This document shows, in pieces, positions 1 through 7,658 of a stretch of 64,000 bases of DNA. The translations under genes were made by a program, and so were the position numbers. Origin of the DNA: Propionispira arboris (GTDB taxonomy: Bacteria; Bacillota; Negativicutes; Selenomonadales; Selenomonadaceae); NCBI RefSeq assembly GCF_900109225.1, contig NZ_FNZK01000015.1:1-64000 (forward strand), given 5' to 3'. Under the pieces are notes generated by a model. It was not told the origin of the DNA and did no database searches. It saw only the letters and a list, made by a program, of their open reading frames with translations. Every line of letters begins with the position of its first letter. Position 1 is the stretch's first letter.

Positions 1-1
1 T

Positions 2-211
2 AACCTGGAAAGTATTCAAGGAGCGCTTCTTCGTATGAATCGCTCCATTCAATCCGAAGGTACTTTTGGCATCATGAAAAATAACCGCTGGTACAAAAGA
101 ATCGTTCGAAAAGGCATGGAACAAGTACGTTTAGAGATTTTCCTGGTTTCTATCGGGCATAATCTTTATAAATACCACAATAAAAGACTACGTTTGAAGA
201 AAGCCGCATAA
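2..211 (+). CDS. Transposase C-terminus, IS1182-like (partial)
   Basis: This is an open frame entering from the left edge and ending at a TAA at 209-211, about 69 residues. The fragment reads as the end of a DDE transposase of the IS1182 type: a QSEGTFGIMK segment, a basic stretch, then an IGHNLYKYHNKR segment typical of the last helix, and a KKAA end. The catalytic part lies outside the window. It is the 3' end of an insertion sequence whose right end appears to fall near position 341-348. Confidence 0.75.
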   Translation, partial: NLESIQGALLRMNRSIQSEGTFGIMKNNRWYKRIVRKGMEQVRLEIFLVSIGHNLYKYHNKRLRLKKAA

Positions 212-300
212 ACTGTAGAAAAACAGTTTTTATGGGGAAAGGGGTTGTGTACCCTTTTTAAGGTAATTGCCCGCTTGTTTACTCAATATGCATAGAAAAA

Positions 301-348
301 GAGGATGTGGACAAAATGATTTCTCATTTTGTCACATCCCCTTTTTTT
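301..348 (+). terminator. Hairpin with T-run downstream of the transposase
   Basis: The arm at 301-319 pairs almost perfectly with 324-341 and is followed by seven T. It can act as an intrinsic terminator and probably doubles as the IS end. It also faces the end of the convergent amidohydrolase gene. Confidence 0.7.
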
Positions 349-364
349 GTGGGATTTTTATGCC

Positions 365-1603
365 TTATGCTTTTAAAGCCTTGTCTGCCAAACGTAAAAA
401 TGCACTGGCCGTAATTTCAAGATCGGCATCTGGTGTATCTTCTTGCTTACAATGGGACAGACCTTTTGCTGACATAGCAAACATCATAATGGACGGTACT
501 ATTTTAGCCATTTCAGCTGCATCATGGAGCGGACCAGAATACATCGTGGTATCTTCTCCCGTTTCCTCTTGGACTGCTTCTTTACAAAGTTTAGTCAGCT
601 GTGGATCAAAAATAGTTGGCTCAATATTCCATATTTTTTCCCACGTCACGGTTACATTATGTGTTTTAGCCGCGGCTTGTGCTGCGGTATGTGCTTCGGC
701 AAACATCGCTTTTAATTTTTCAGGGTCTATGGAGCGCTGATCGAGCGAAATCGTACAAGTTTCCGGCACAATTGTAACAACATCTGGCGTTACACTGGCT
801 TTTCCGACGGTGCAGACCCCATCATATTTTAAAGCGATTTCACGAAAACTCAAACTTGCCTGAGCCGCTGCTAAAAAAGCATCCTGACGCATTAAAGTTG
901 GGAAAGAACCAGCATGAGCCGCCTGCCCTTTAAATTTAAGATAATGACGTTCACAACCGGTAATACCATAAACACAAGCAACGGATTTTTTTGTCTGCTC
1001 CAGAACTGGTCCTTGCTCAATATGAAGTTCCAGATAGCCGGTAATATTTTTATCGGCAAATTCCGCATGAACTTCCATAATATGATCAAGATCCACATCA
1101 TAGGCTTTTAACGCATCAACCAAAGGAACACCATCGTTATCCTTGAGGTCAATAATATCTTTTATATCCATCGTTCCTGATACAGCTGAAGAGCCTATTA
1201 GGCTGCGACCAAAGCGTCCACCTTCCTCATCGGCCCAGTTTACAAGATAGAGTGTTTTTTTTGGTTTCACACCCTTTTTACCATACCGATGAATAACTTC
1301 CATTCCAGCAACGACGCCCAAAGCACCATCGAGCCAGCCACCGTTTGGTACGCAATCCAAATGGCTGCCAATCAAGATTGCCGCTTCCGATTCACCTTCA
1401 ATTTTTGCCCAGCTGTTACCAGCTTTATCAATGCTGATTGTTGCCCCTTCAGCGATCATTTTTTCAGCAAACCAATCTCTGGCTTTTTGCCAAGTTGGTG
1501 TCCAGGCAATTCGCTGCGCGCCATTTTCATCGGAAGTCATTGCTGCCAGTTCTCTTAAATTTGCCACTACCCGTTTAGCCCCTGCTTTTAAGTCATATTC
1601 CAT
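365..1603 (-). CDS. pydC: N-carbamoyl-beta-alanine / carbamoyl-amino-acid amidohydrolase (M20 family)
   Basis: This zinc-dependent amidohydrolase of the hydantoinase/carbamoylase family (M20/M28 fold) has 412 residues, normal for the family. Given its neighbours it should hydrolyse N-carbamoyl-beta-alanine to beta-alanine, CO2 and ammonia, the third step of reductive uracil breakdown. Visible metal ligands are H81 in SHLDCVPNGG, D92 in WLDGALG and E127/E128 in DEEGGRFG, followed by ELHIEQGP. The start at 1603 is chosen because AGGAGG lies just upstream; an earlier in-frame codon at 1627 has no such site. It is the last gene of the leftward permease-pydB-preA-pydC unit. Allantoate amidohydrolase is the main alternative, but the pyrimidine neighbours argue against it. 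Confidence 0.88.
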   Translation of the reverse strand: MEYDLKAGAKRVVANLRELAAMTSDENGAQRIAWTPTWQKARDWFAEKMIAEGATISIDKAGNSWAKIEGESEAAILIGSHLDCVPNGGWLDGALGVVAGMEVIHRYGKKGVKPKKTLYLVNWADEEGGRFGRSLIGSSAVSGTMDIKDIIDLKDNDGVPLVDALKAYDVDLDHIMEVHAEFADKNITGYLELHIEQGPVLEQTKKSVACVYGITGCERHYLKFKGQAAHAGSFPTLMRQDAFLAAAQASLSFREIALKYDGVCTVGKASVTPDVVTIVPETCTISLDQRSIDPEKLKAMFAEAHTAAQAAAKTHNVTVTWEKIWNIEPTIFDPQLTKLCKEAVQEETGEDTTMYSGPLHDAAEMAKIVPSIMMFAMSAKGLSHCKQEDTPDADLEITASAFLRLADKALKA

Positions 1604-1648
1604 TTCGTTTCCTCCTAGTTTTACCATTCATTATAAAAATAGCGTTGC

Positions 1649-2905
1649 TTAAACAATATTACGTAAATCTTCCGTAGGTTTATAATAGGAAGTTTTCATA
1701 ACAATAATCTGTTTCGGACAAACTAAACTGCACAAAGAACAACCATCACATTTATCCACATCAATTTGGATTTTATGATTGACTGCCTCAATTGCCCCAT
1801 ACCCCGATTCATTGCAGGCAATCAGACATTTCTGACAAAAAATACATTCTGCCGAGGTCGTCAATTTTGCTTTAGCCGTATACTCACGACTCAAATTGGT
1901 ATGTGATGTCATTTTTTTAGCGGCAATCCCACAGATATTACTTAATTTCTCGATTTTTTTCTCCTGCATATAGACTTTCAACCCTACCAGCATCGGCTTG
2001 ATAATTTGAAAACCTTCCAACATCGCTGCCGTACAAATCTGCACGACACTTGCGCCTACGGCGATATACTCTATGGCATCCTGCCACGTACCAATACCAC
2101 CAATACCATAAACGGGGACATCCACCGCACTTGAAATTTGCGCTACACATTTTAACCCGATTGGTTTTACAGCATAACCGGAATAACCACCATAGGTTGA
2201 TTGCCCCTGTACGGTCGGCATAGGCGACAATGTATCTAAATCAACCCCCATCAGGCACTGCACAGTATTGATGGCCGCAATGGAATCTGCCCCCGCTGCC
2301 GCAACGTTTTTAGCAATGGCCGTAATATCCGTAACATTTGGTGTCAATTTTACAATAACCGGTAGCTCTACCGCTTCTTTAACCCATTTGGTAATCATCG
2401 CGGCAATTTCCGCACTCTGACCAATTGCCGCCCCAACCCCTTGTTCCGGCATACCATGCGGACATGAAAAGTTTAACTCCAACGCATCCGCACCAGCACG
2501 TTCCATTTTATAGGCAAGATTTTTCCACGAGGCTGCCGATAAATCTGCCATAATACTGGCAATCAAAATCTTATTAGGATATTCTTTTTTTATGGCGCGG
2601 ATTTCTTCACTCCAATAGCTACAGTCTTGTTTACTGACCAGTTCAAAATTCTCGAAACCGATGTTATGTCCCTTTTTATCTTTTAGAACACTAAACCGCG
2701 GACTCACATCACTGATTTTCATATCATCTGGTTTGATGGTCTTGATGACAGCTCCGCCCCAGCCCATTTGAAACGCTTTGCGAATAAAGTTCCCGTCGGA
2801 TGTCGGCGGCGCCGAGGCTAAAATAAAAGGATTTTCAAAATGCAGTTTACCAATGTCGACACTTATATCCACATCATCTGTTGATTTTATTTCATTTATA
2901 TTCAT
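1649..2905 (-). CDS. preA: Dihydropyrimidine dehydrogenase, PreA-type subunit
   Basis: This is a flavoprotein reductase that reduces uracil or thymine to the dihydro form, the first step of the reductive pathway. The 418 residues comprise an FMN-binding dihydroorotate-dehydrogenase-like barrel, with the NFSCPHG motif holding the catalytic Cys148, and a C-terminal ferredoxin domain. That domain has two Fe4S4 cysteine sets: C354, C357, C360, C364 and C386, C389, C392, C396. The start is at 2905, behind GGAGAGAG; an upstream in-frame codon at 2935 lacks a ribosome site. In E. coli PreA works with the FAD/NAD(P)H subunit PreT. No preT is present here, so the electron donor is not evident from the window. 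It lies 34 bases downstream of the dihydropyrimidinase gene. Confidence 0.9.
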   Translation of the reverse strand: MNINEIKSTDDVDISVDIGKLHFENPFILASAPPTSDGNFIRKAFQMGWGGAVIKTIKPDDMKISDVSPRFSVLKDKKGHNIGFENFELVSKQDCSYWSEEIRAIKKEYPNKILIASIMADLSAASWKNLAYKMERAGADALELNFSCPHGMPEQGVGAAIGQSAEIAAMITKWVKEAVELPVIVKLTPNVTDITAIAKNVAAAGADSIAAINTVQCLMGVDLDTLSPMPTVQGQSTYGGYSGYAVKPIGLKCVAQISSAVDVPVYGIGGIGTWQDAIEYIAVGASVVQICTAAMLEGFQIIKPMLVGLKVYMQEKKIEKLSNICGIAAKKMTSHTNLSREYTAKAKLTTSAECIFCQKCLIACNESGYGAIEAVNHKIQIDVDKCDGCSLCSLVCPKQIIVMKTSYYKPTEDLRNIV

Positions 2906-2939
2906 AAAAGCTCTCTCCTCAATGCACCCGGACAATTCC

Positions 2940-4331
2940 TTAAAGAATCATTGGTGCTGACCGTTTAATAAATTTACCAGCACCAGCTTTCCCAACAAAG
3001 CTGCCAGCTTCAGCAATAATTTTACCAGCAGCAATCGTCATAATTGGATAGCCTTTTAGCTCAAAACCTTCATAAGGCGTATAATCGACATGTTCATGTA
3101 AAATTGATTTTGTTATGGTTTGCAGTTTTTCTGGATCAAAAATCACCAGATCGGCATCACTATCAACAGCTATCGTGCCTTTTTTGGGATACATACCAAA
3201 TATTTTAGCTGGATTTGTCGCGGTAACCTCTACTAACTTTGTCAGTGTCAATTTCTGATCACGGACACCCCTGCCAAATAAAAGCGGCATACGTGTTTCA
3301 ATGCCCGGTGCTCCGTTCGGAATTTTAGCAAAAAATTCGCGACCCATTTCTTTTTGTCCTTCCATAAAGAACGGACAATGATCGGTTGCCACCGCTTGGA
3401 TGTCGCCTTTAGCAAGCCCCAGCCATAAAGGTTCCTGGCTGTCTTTTTTACGAAGCGGTGGTGACATGACATATTTTGCTCCATTAAAGTCTGCTTCGCG
3501 GTAATTATCCTCATCTAAAAACAAATATTGCGGACAAGTTTCTGCCATAATCGGAAACCCCGCGTCACGAGCTCGTTTAAGCTCTGCCAGCGATTCTTTA
3601 CAACTCAAATGAACAATATAAAGCGGTGCATCTACCAATTCAGCCATCGCAATTGCCCGATTCACAGCTTCAGATTCAGCTAAATTCGGACGACTCAAAG
3701 CATGATAAATCGGTTCGATTTTATTTTCCGCTTTAAATTTTTTCACCAAATAATCAATCACATAATAATTTTCAGCATGAACACAAACCAGACCACCATG
3801 ATCCTTGGTAATCTTTAACGCCTTCATGAGGGTATCATCGGTAACACGATACCCCTCATACGTCATAAATAACTTGAAGGAAGAATACCCCGCTTCAATA
3901 ATAGCTGGAATTTCTGCCATGATTTCATCTTTCATATCCGTAATGGCAATATGAAAGCCATAATCAACGGCCGCTTTCCCGGCCGCTTTTTTTTGCCAAA
4001 TCTCGGTTGTTTCCGCTAAAGTCGCATCTTTCGGCTGAATGGCAAAGTCCACGACAGTCGTGGTGCCGCCGCAAGCCGCCGCAATCGTGCCCGTCGCAAA
4101 ATCATCACTCGAAACGGTCCCGCCAAAAGGCATATCAAGATGTGTATGGACATCTATGCCACCCGGCAAAACATATTTGCCATCTGCATCAACGATTTTT
4201 TTGGCTGAACAAGTAAGATCTTTTCCCATTAAACAAATTTTTCCATTTAAAATAGCTATATCAGCTATATATATATCACTAGCAGTAACAATCGTCCCAC
4301 CCTTTACGATAAGATCAAATTCTTCCATCAT
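2940..4331 (-). CDS. pydB: Dihydropyrimidinase (D-hydantoinase)
   Basis: This cyclic amidohydrolase opens dihydrouracil to N-carbamoyl-beta-alanine, the second step of the pathway. The 463 residues match the usual length. The binuclear metal site is complete: H62 and H64 in DVHTHLD, the carboxylated lysine K153 in FKLFMTYEGY, H185 in VCVHAEN, H241 in YIVHLSC and D317 in ATDHCPF. The start at 4331 has GGGAG six bases upstream; a second ATG follows immediately. It lies in one operon between the NCS1 permease and preA, with short gaps and no terminator. Confidence 0.93.
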   Translation of the reverse strand: MMEEFDLIVKGGTIVTASDIYIADIAILNGKICLMGKDLTCSAKKIVDADGKYVLPGGIDVHTHLDMPFGGTVSSDDFATGTIAAACGGTTTVVDFAIQPKDATLAETTEIWQKKAAGKAAVDYGFHIAITDMKDEIMAEIPAIIEAGYSSFKLFMTYEGYRVTDDTLMKALKITKDHGGLVCVHAENYYVIDYLVKKFKAENKIEPIYHALSRPNLAESEAVNRAIAMAELVDAPLYIVHLSCKESLAELKRARDAGFPIMAETCPQYLFLDEDNYREADFNGAKYVMSPPLRKKDSQEPLWLGLAKGDIQAVATDHCPFFMEGQKEMGREFFAKIPNGAPGIETRMPLLFGRGVRDQKLTLTKLVEVTATNPAKIFGMYPKKGTIAVDSDADLVIFDPEKLQTITKSILHEHVDYTPYEGFELKGYPIMTIAAGKIIAEAGSFVGKAGAGKFIKRSAPMIL

Positions 4332-4342
4332 AACAATCTCCC

Positions 4343-5815
4343 TTATTTTTCAGTTACCGTTTCTTCTACTGCAACAGGTTCCGGCATAACCTTCATAAGT
4401 ACAATATAAGAAACAAACGATGCGCCAAAGCCAACAAACCAGGCATAATCAAACAACCAGGATAAGGATGGAACAACTTTACCAATCAAGGCAGCACCGA
4501 CACCAACAAGTAAAGCTAAAACTGCCATGATGTTCACACCTTTTGTATACGAATATTCGCCTTGTTCCTTATAAAGATCTTCCAGGTTCAATTCCGTTTT
4601 ACGCAAGATAAAGTAATCCGCAATCATAATAGCAGCAATCGGTCCGAGAAATCCAGAATAAACATTGAGCCAGTTGAAAATATACATGCTAGGATCTGAT
4701 AAAAGTTTCCAAGGCATGATTAGCACTGCACATACACCAGTAATCAAGACGCCAGTTTTAAATGAAATATGTTTTGGGGCAATATTGGAAAAATCATTTG
4801 CTGGTGACACAAGATTTGCGGCAATATTAACCGATAATGTAGCCACAATAATACCAAACAACGAAAAAGCTAAAACTAACGGATTCGAAAATTGCAATAA
4901 CAAATCAACGGGGTCCCAAATTGCTTTTCCATAAACAACAATCGTTGCCGAAGATATGACAACACCCATAATGGAAAAAATCGTCATCGTCGGCGGTAAA
5001 CCAATTGCCTGTCCCAGCATTTGCTCTTTTTGCCCCTTGCCAAAGCGAGTAAAATCAGGAATATTCAACGATAAAGTCGCCCAAAACCCAATCATCCCGG
5101 TCAAAGATGGTACAAAAACCGGTAAAAATTTATCCCAGGTATCCAGTTTGCCTGTTTCAGCAAAAATAGGACCAAAACCGTGTGCTTCATTGACAATCCA
5201 AACTAGTAAAATAAAGGTCATAATCAAAACGAGTGGTGCTGCCCAGTTTTCAAACTTACGAATTGAATTCATCCCTTTATAAACAAGTAAAATATTCATA
5301 ACCAAAAAACCAATAAACGTAATCATGGCCGGTAAGCTTAATCCGGCAATATTGATATCCCCGCCGAACGTTTTCCAAGCTGGAAACAAGGCAATAAAAA
5401 AGTTATTAACTGCCGTCCCGCCGATAAAAGCATTAATACCAAACCAGCCGCAGGCAACGCCGGCTCTTAAAATTGCGGGAATATTAGCGCCAAATGTTCC
5501 AAACGATGCTCGAGCCAAAACCGGGAAAGGAATTCCATATTTTGTTCCTGGATGCGCATTTAAGAGCATCGGCACCAGCACGATCAGATTTCCTAATGTA
5601 ATCGTAAGAATAGCCTGCTTCCAATCCATGCCTAAAGCAATTAATCCACTTGAAAGCATATAGGTTGGAATACAATGCGCCATACTAACCCATAAAGCCG
5701 CAAAATTGTATGTGCTCCAATTTCTCTCCTCCAATGTCGTTGGTGCTAAATCTGCGTTATAAAGACTGCTATGTGATACATCTGTTTTTAGTTCAATTAA
5801 TTTTTCCGTAGCCAT
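4343..5815 (-). CDS. NCS1-family nucleobase permease (uracil/allantoin type)
   Basis: This is a 490-residue, strongly hydrophobic transporter of the nucleobase:cation symporter-1 family with about twelve membrane segments. The N-terminal part, with DLAPTTLEERNW followed by membrane segments, is typical of PucI, Mhp1 and FurD-like members. The substrate is inferred from context: it is the first gene of the unit encoding dihydropyrimidinase, PreA and the amidohydrolase, so uracil or a hydropyrimidine is most likely. Hydantoin or allantoin cannot be excluded. Its leader, about 190 bases, contains a promoter, a strong terminator and two ANTAR-type hairpins, so its expression is probably set by antitermination. 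Confidence 0.9.
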   Translation of the reverse strand: MATEKLIELKTDVSHSSLYNADLAPTTLEERNWSTYNFAALWVSMAHCIPTYMLSSGLIALGMDWKQAILTITLGNLIVLVPMLLNAHPGTKYGIPFPVLARASFGTFGANIPAILRAGVACGWFGINAFIGGTAVNNFFIALFPAWKTFGGDINIAGLSLPAMITFIGFLVMNILLVYKGMNSIRKFENWAAPLVLIMTFILLVWIVNEAHGFGPIFAETGKLDTWDKFLPVFVPSLTGMIGFWATLSLNIPDFTRFGKGQKEQMLGQAIGLPPTMTIFSIMGVVISSATIVVYGKAIWDPVDLLLQFSNPLVLAFSLFGIIVATLSVNIAANLVSPANDFSNIAPKHISFKTGVLITGVCAVLIMPWKLLSDPSMYIFNWLNVYSGFLGPIAAIMIADYFILRKTELNLEDLYKEQGEYSYTKGVNIMAVLALLVGVGAALIGKVVPSLSWLFDYAWFVGFGASFVSYIVLMKVMPEPVAVEETVTEK

Positions 5816-5862
5816 AATACCATCTCCTCTGATTTTTCAAATTTACAAATAAAAAATAACCC

Positions 5863-5911
5863 TTCATATCCATATGATAGTAAGCGTCATTGCTTTTGAT
5901 CTCGATATGAA
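5863..5911 (-). promoter_or_regulatory. Second ANTAR-type hairpin in the pyd leader
   Basis: A second copy of the hexaloop hairpin, AAGC-AATGAC-GCTT, lies at 5882-5895 on the minus strand. It sits inside an eight-pair stem formed by 5904-5911 and 5863-5870, which is followed by a T-rich tract. The sequence GCAATGACGCT is identical in both copies. It may be the partner hairpin of a dual element or a second control point. Confidence 0.45.
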
Positions 5912-5930
5912 TTTATCCCTTCAAAAATAC

Positions 5931-5971
5931 AAAAACGCTCAAGGCATATAGCCTTGAGCGTCATTGCTCAA
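5931..5971 (-). promoter_or_regulatory. ANTAR-type hairpin overlapping a leader terminator (pyd operon)
   Basis: On the minus strand, 5971-5954 forms a six-base-pair stem TTGAGC/GCTCAA closing the hexaloop AATGAC, with A at loop position 1 and G at position 4. Those are the two conserved loop bases of hairpins bound by ANTAR antiterminators. The 3' half of this stem is also the 5' part of a perfect ten-pair terminator (5936-5945 with 5951-5960) followed by five T. The two structures exclude each other, as antitermination requires. The protein partner is not in the window. Confidence 0.6.
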
Positions 5972-6010
5972 TTAAAATTCTTCACCATTTGTACTCTTGA
6001 ATTGATTTTC

Positions 6011-6039
6011 AGTATAGCATTCGCAAAATCGATCGTCTA
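6011..6039 (-). promoter_or_regulatory. Promoter of the permease-pydB-preA-pydC operon
   Basis: On the minus strand the -35 is TAGACG (6034-6039), the spacer is 17 bases and the -10 is TATACT (6011-6016), preceded by ATGC. It matches the ATGCTATACTGAAAA core found at the divergent pucR promoter. Transcription should start near 6004. Confidence 0.6.
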
Positions 6040-6047
6040 TGTTCTAC

Positions 6048-6067
6048 AGCACAAAAAACTCTGTGCT
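6048..6067. promoter_or_regulatory. Candidate operator upstream of the pyd promoter
   Basis: This is the inverted repeat AGCACA-8-TGTGCT, ending eight bases from the -35 of the leftward promoter. A 16-of-20 match (7490-7509) lies eight bases from the -35 of the aminotransferase promoter. Binding by the PucR-type protein encoded at 6305 is an inference from position only. Confidence 0.4.
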
Positions 6068-6123
6068 ATCCCCATAGCAAAATCAAGCCAAAATTTTTAT
6101 TTTAATTAAGAAGATTTTTCACC

Positions 6124-6152
6124 TTTTCTATTTAGCTGATTCATGCTATACT
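6124..6152 (+). promoter_or_regulatory. Promoter of the pucR-like gene
   Basis: A weak -35 TTTTCT (6124-6129), a 17-base spacer and a -10 TATACT (6147-6152) preceded by ATGC. The start would be near 6159, just ahead of the structured leader at 6173-6254. Confidence 0.5.
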
Positions 6153-6172
6153 GAAAAACAAATGAATGAAGT

Positions 6173-6254
6173 AAAGCCAAATTGATCCATTCGCTCGATG
6201 TTTGAGCGGCCAGGATACATTTTTTGTATTCTTTATGGAGATTTGGCTTTTTTT
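6173..6254 (+). ncRNA. Structured leader with three-way junction and terminator, upstream of pucR-like gene
   Basis: A ten-pair closing stem (6173-6182 with 6241-6250) is followed at once by a T-run, so it reads as a terminator. Inside it are CCAT/ATGG (6187-6190 with 6235-6238) and two hairpins: CGCTC/GAGCG (6192-6196 with 6204-6208) and GGATACA/TGTATTC (6213-6219 with 6225-6231). The result is a three-way junction sealed by a terminator stem. It does not match the purine riboswitch or another class I can name. Confidence 0.5.
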
Positions 6255-6304
6255 ATTGTACTTATCGCCCTCCCTGACGAAAGAAAAAATAAGGACGGAT
6301 GCTT

Positions 6305-7465
6305 ATGTCAATTCGATTGGCTTATCTTTATCAAAAAGCAGAAAGAATCTATCGCATGAAGTTGATTGCCGGCGAATCTGGTATCAATCATAGTGTCCAA
6401 TGGGTTCATATGATTGAAGATGAAACAGCCGCTACCTTTCTGCGCGGCAACGAACTCGTCTTCACAACCGGTATCGGTCATCAGGGTGAAACGTGGCTGC
6501 TCTCCTTTGCCAAAGGTCTTGTGAGCCATCATGCCGCTGGTCTAATTGTCAATACGGGACCTTATATCAAGACAGTACCGCCTGAACTCATTCAATATTG
6601 CAAAGAAAATGAATTTCCTTTATTTACCATACCATGGGAGATTCATCTTGTGGATGTGACACGTTATTTTTGCCGCTGCATTATTCATCGGGAACAAAAA
6701 GAACTCAATGTAGCCGAAGCTTTTAAAAATGCCATTTTTTTCCCGGAAAAAAGTTCCTATTATCAAATTCAACTCGAATCACAAGGTTTTAACATTCACT
6801 GGCATTATTGTGCTGTAGTGCTGGCTGTACAAACAGATAAAGAAGATCATAGTGAAAAACTACTAAATGAAATTCAGTCCTTTAGTGAGATCATTATTAG
6901 CCATCTGGTAGAGCATTATTGTATCTCCATCCACAATAATCAACTGCTCATCATCTTTGCTAACACGGAGGATAAGACACTAGAAACTTGCATTGATAAA
7001 ATCTTGCAGCATTATGAGCAAAAAAATCGGCTTTATGCTTGTCATATTGGAATTGGCCAAAATAAAGGCGGTCTTTTACTGTTAAGCAAAAGTTATAAGC
7101 AGGCAATTTCGGTACTGCGCCTTTCGCAAAAAAATAAAATCGCCAAAGTTTATTACAAAGATGTCGGAATCTACAAAATCCTGCTCTCCAGCGGTGATAT
7201 CAATGTGCTATATGAAATTTATAATGATACGCTTGGCAGTCTGGCCGACTATGATGCCGCCAATAAAACCGACTATTTACTGACGTTAAAATGCTATCTT
7301 GAAAACGATGGCAGTGTACAGACCGTCGCCAAACTAACCTTTGTTCATCGCAACACTATCAATTATAAACTAAAAAAAATCAAAGAAATCATGAACTGTC
7401 CGATTAACAGCGTCGAAGACCGCTTACGAATTTTATTAGCTTACAAAATCAAGGATATCTTATGA
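6305..7465 (+). CDS. PucR-family transcriptional regulator
   Basis: This 386-residue regulator has the PucR layout. The N-terminal part (roughly residues 1-120) resembles the purine-catabolism regulator domain, with a NHSVQWVHMIEDE segment. The middle region is a degenerate GGDEF-like segment, and the C-terminal PucR/CdaR helix-turn-helix (about 320-386) contains VAKLTFVHRNTINYKLKKI. The start at 6305 is preceded by AAGGACGG at good spacing; the ATG at 6299 is too close to that site. It lies between the divergent transporter/pyrimidine operon and the aminotransferase unit, so it is the likely local regulator responding to pyrimidines or their products. The effector is unknown. Confidence 0.88.
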   Translation: MSIRLAYLYQKAERIYRMKLIAGESGINHSVQWVHMIEDETAATFLRGNELVFTTGIGHQGETWLLSFAKGLVSHHAAGLIVNTGPYIKTVPPELIQYCKENEFPLFTIPWEIHLVDVTRYFCRCIIHREQKELNVAEAFKNAIFFPEKSSYYQIQLESQGFNIHWHYCAVVLAVQTDKEDHSEKLLNEIQSFSEIIISHLVEHYCISIHNNQLLIIFANTEDKTLETCIDKILQHYEQKNRLYACHIGIGQNKGGLLLLSKSYKQAISVLRLSQKNKIAKVYYKDVGIYKILLSSGDINVLYEIYNDTLGSLADYDAANKTDYLLTLKCYLENDGSVQTVAKLTFVHRNTINYKLKKIKEIMNCPINSVEDRLRILLAYKIKDIL

Positions 7466-7489
7466 ACACTTGAAATAAAACTGTGTCTT

Positions 7490-7509
7490 AGCACAAAAGA
7501 CTTTGGGTT
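7490..7509. promoter_or_regulatory. Candidate operator upstream of the aminotransferase promoter
   Basis: AGCACAAAAGACTTTGGGTT shares 16 of 20 positions with the site at 6048-6067 and sits eight bases before the -35, the same distance as there. Its right half-site is degenerate. Confidence 0.35.
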
Positions 7510-7517
7510 TCAATTGA

Positions 7518-7546
7518 TTGTATTTGATTTTTGCGGATGCTATAAT
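7518..7546 (+). promoter_or_regulatory. Promoter of the aminotransferase-dehydrogenase unit
   Basis: -35 TTGTAT (7518-7523), 17-base spacer, -10 TATAAT (7541-7546). It gives the unit its own transcript start near 7553, separate from pucR. Confidence 0.65.
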
Positions 7547-7580
7547 CAACCCAGCAAGACAAATGCATACATAAAGATGC

Positions 7581-7625
7581 AAAGCAATGGAGCTTTCAAT
7601 TAAAGCCTTTCATTGCTCTTTTTTA
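7581..7625 (+). promoter_or_regulatory. ANTAR-type hairpin within a leader terminator (aminotransferase unit)
   Basis: AAAGC (7581-7585) and GCTTT (7592-7596) enclose the hexaloop AATGGA, with A at position 1 and G at position 4. The same bases form the 5' arm of a terminator (7583-7596 with 7602-7617) followed by CTTTTTT. The structure lies between the promoter at 7518-7546 and the gene, so it is a leader attenuator rather than only the end of pucR. It is the same logic as in the divergent pyd leader. Confidence 0.55.
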
Positions 7626-7658
7626 TTTCAAAATTTATAAAGATAGAGGCGATTTTAC

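Larger units (their letters stand above)
1..348 (+). mobile_element. Right end of an IS1182-like insertion sequence (partial)
   Basis: The transposase 3' end is followed by about 90 bases of non-coding sequence and then an inverted repeat: the arm at 301-319 pairs with the arm at 324-341, which reads TCATTTTGTCACATCCCC. The outer arm is a plausible right terminal repeat because IS1182-type ends commonly begin GGGG-TGTG-CAAAA. The left end is outside the window, so the repeat cannot be matched. The exact boundary is inferred. Confidence 0.5.

Noticed and set aside
6173-6254. Purine riboswitch
   Set aside because: Three-way junction shape fits superficially, but the conserved junction bases and loop-loop contact sequences of the purine class are not present.
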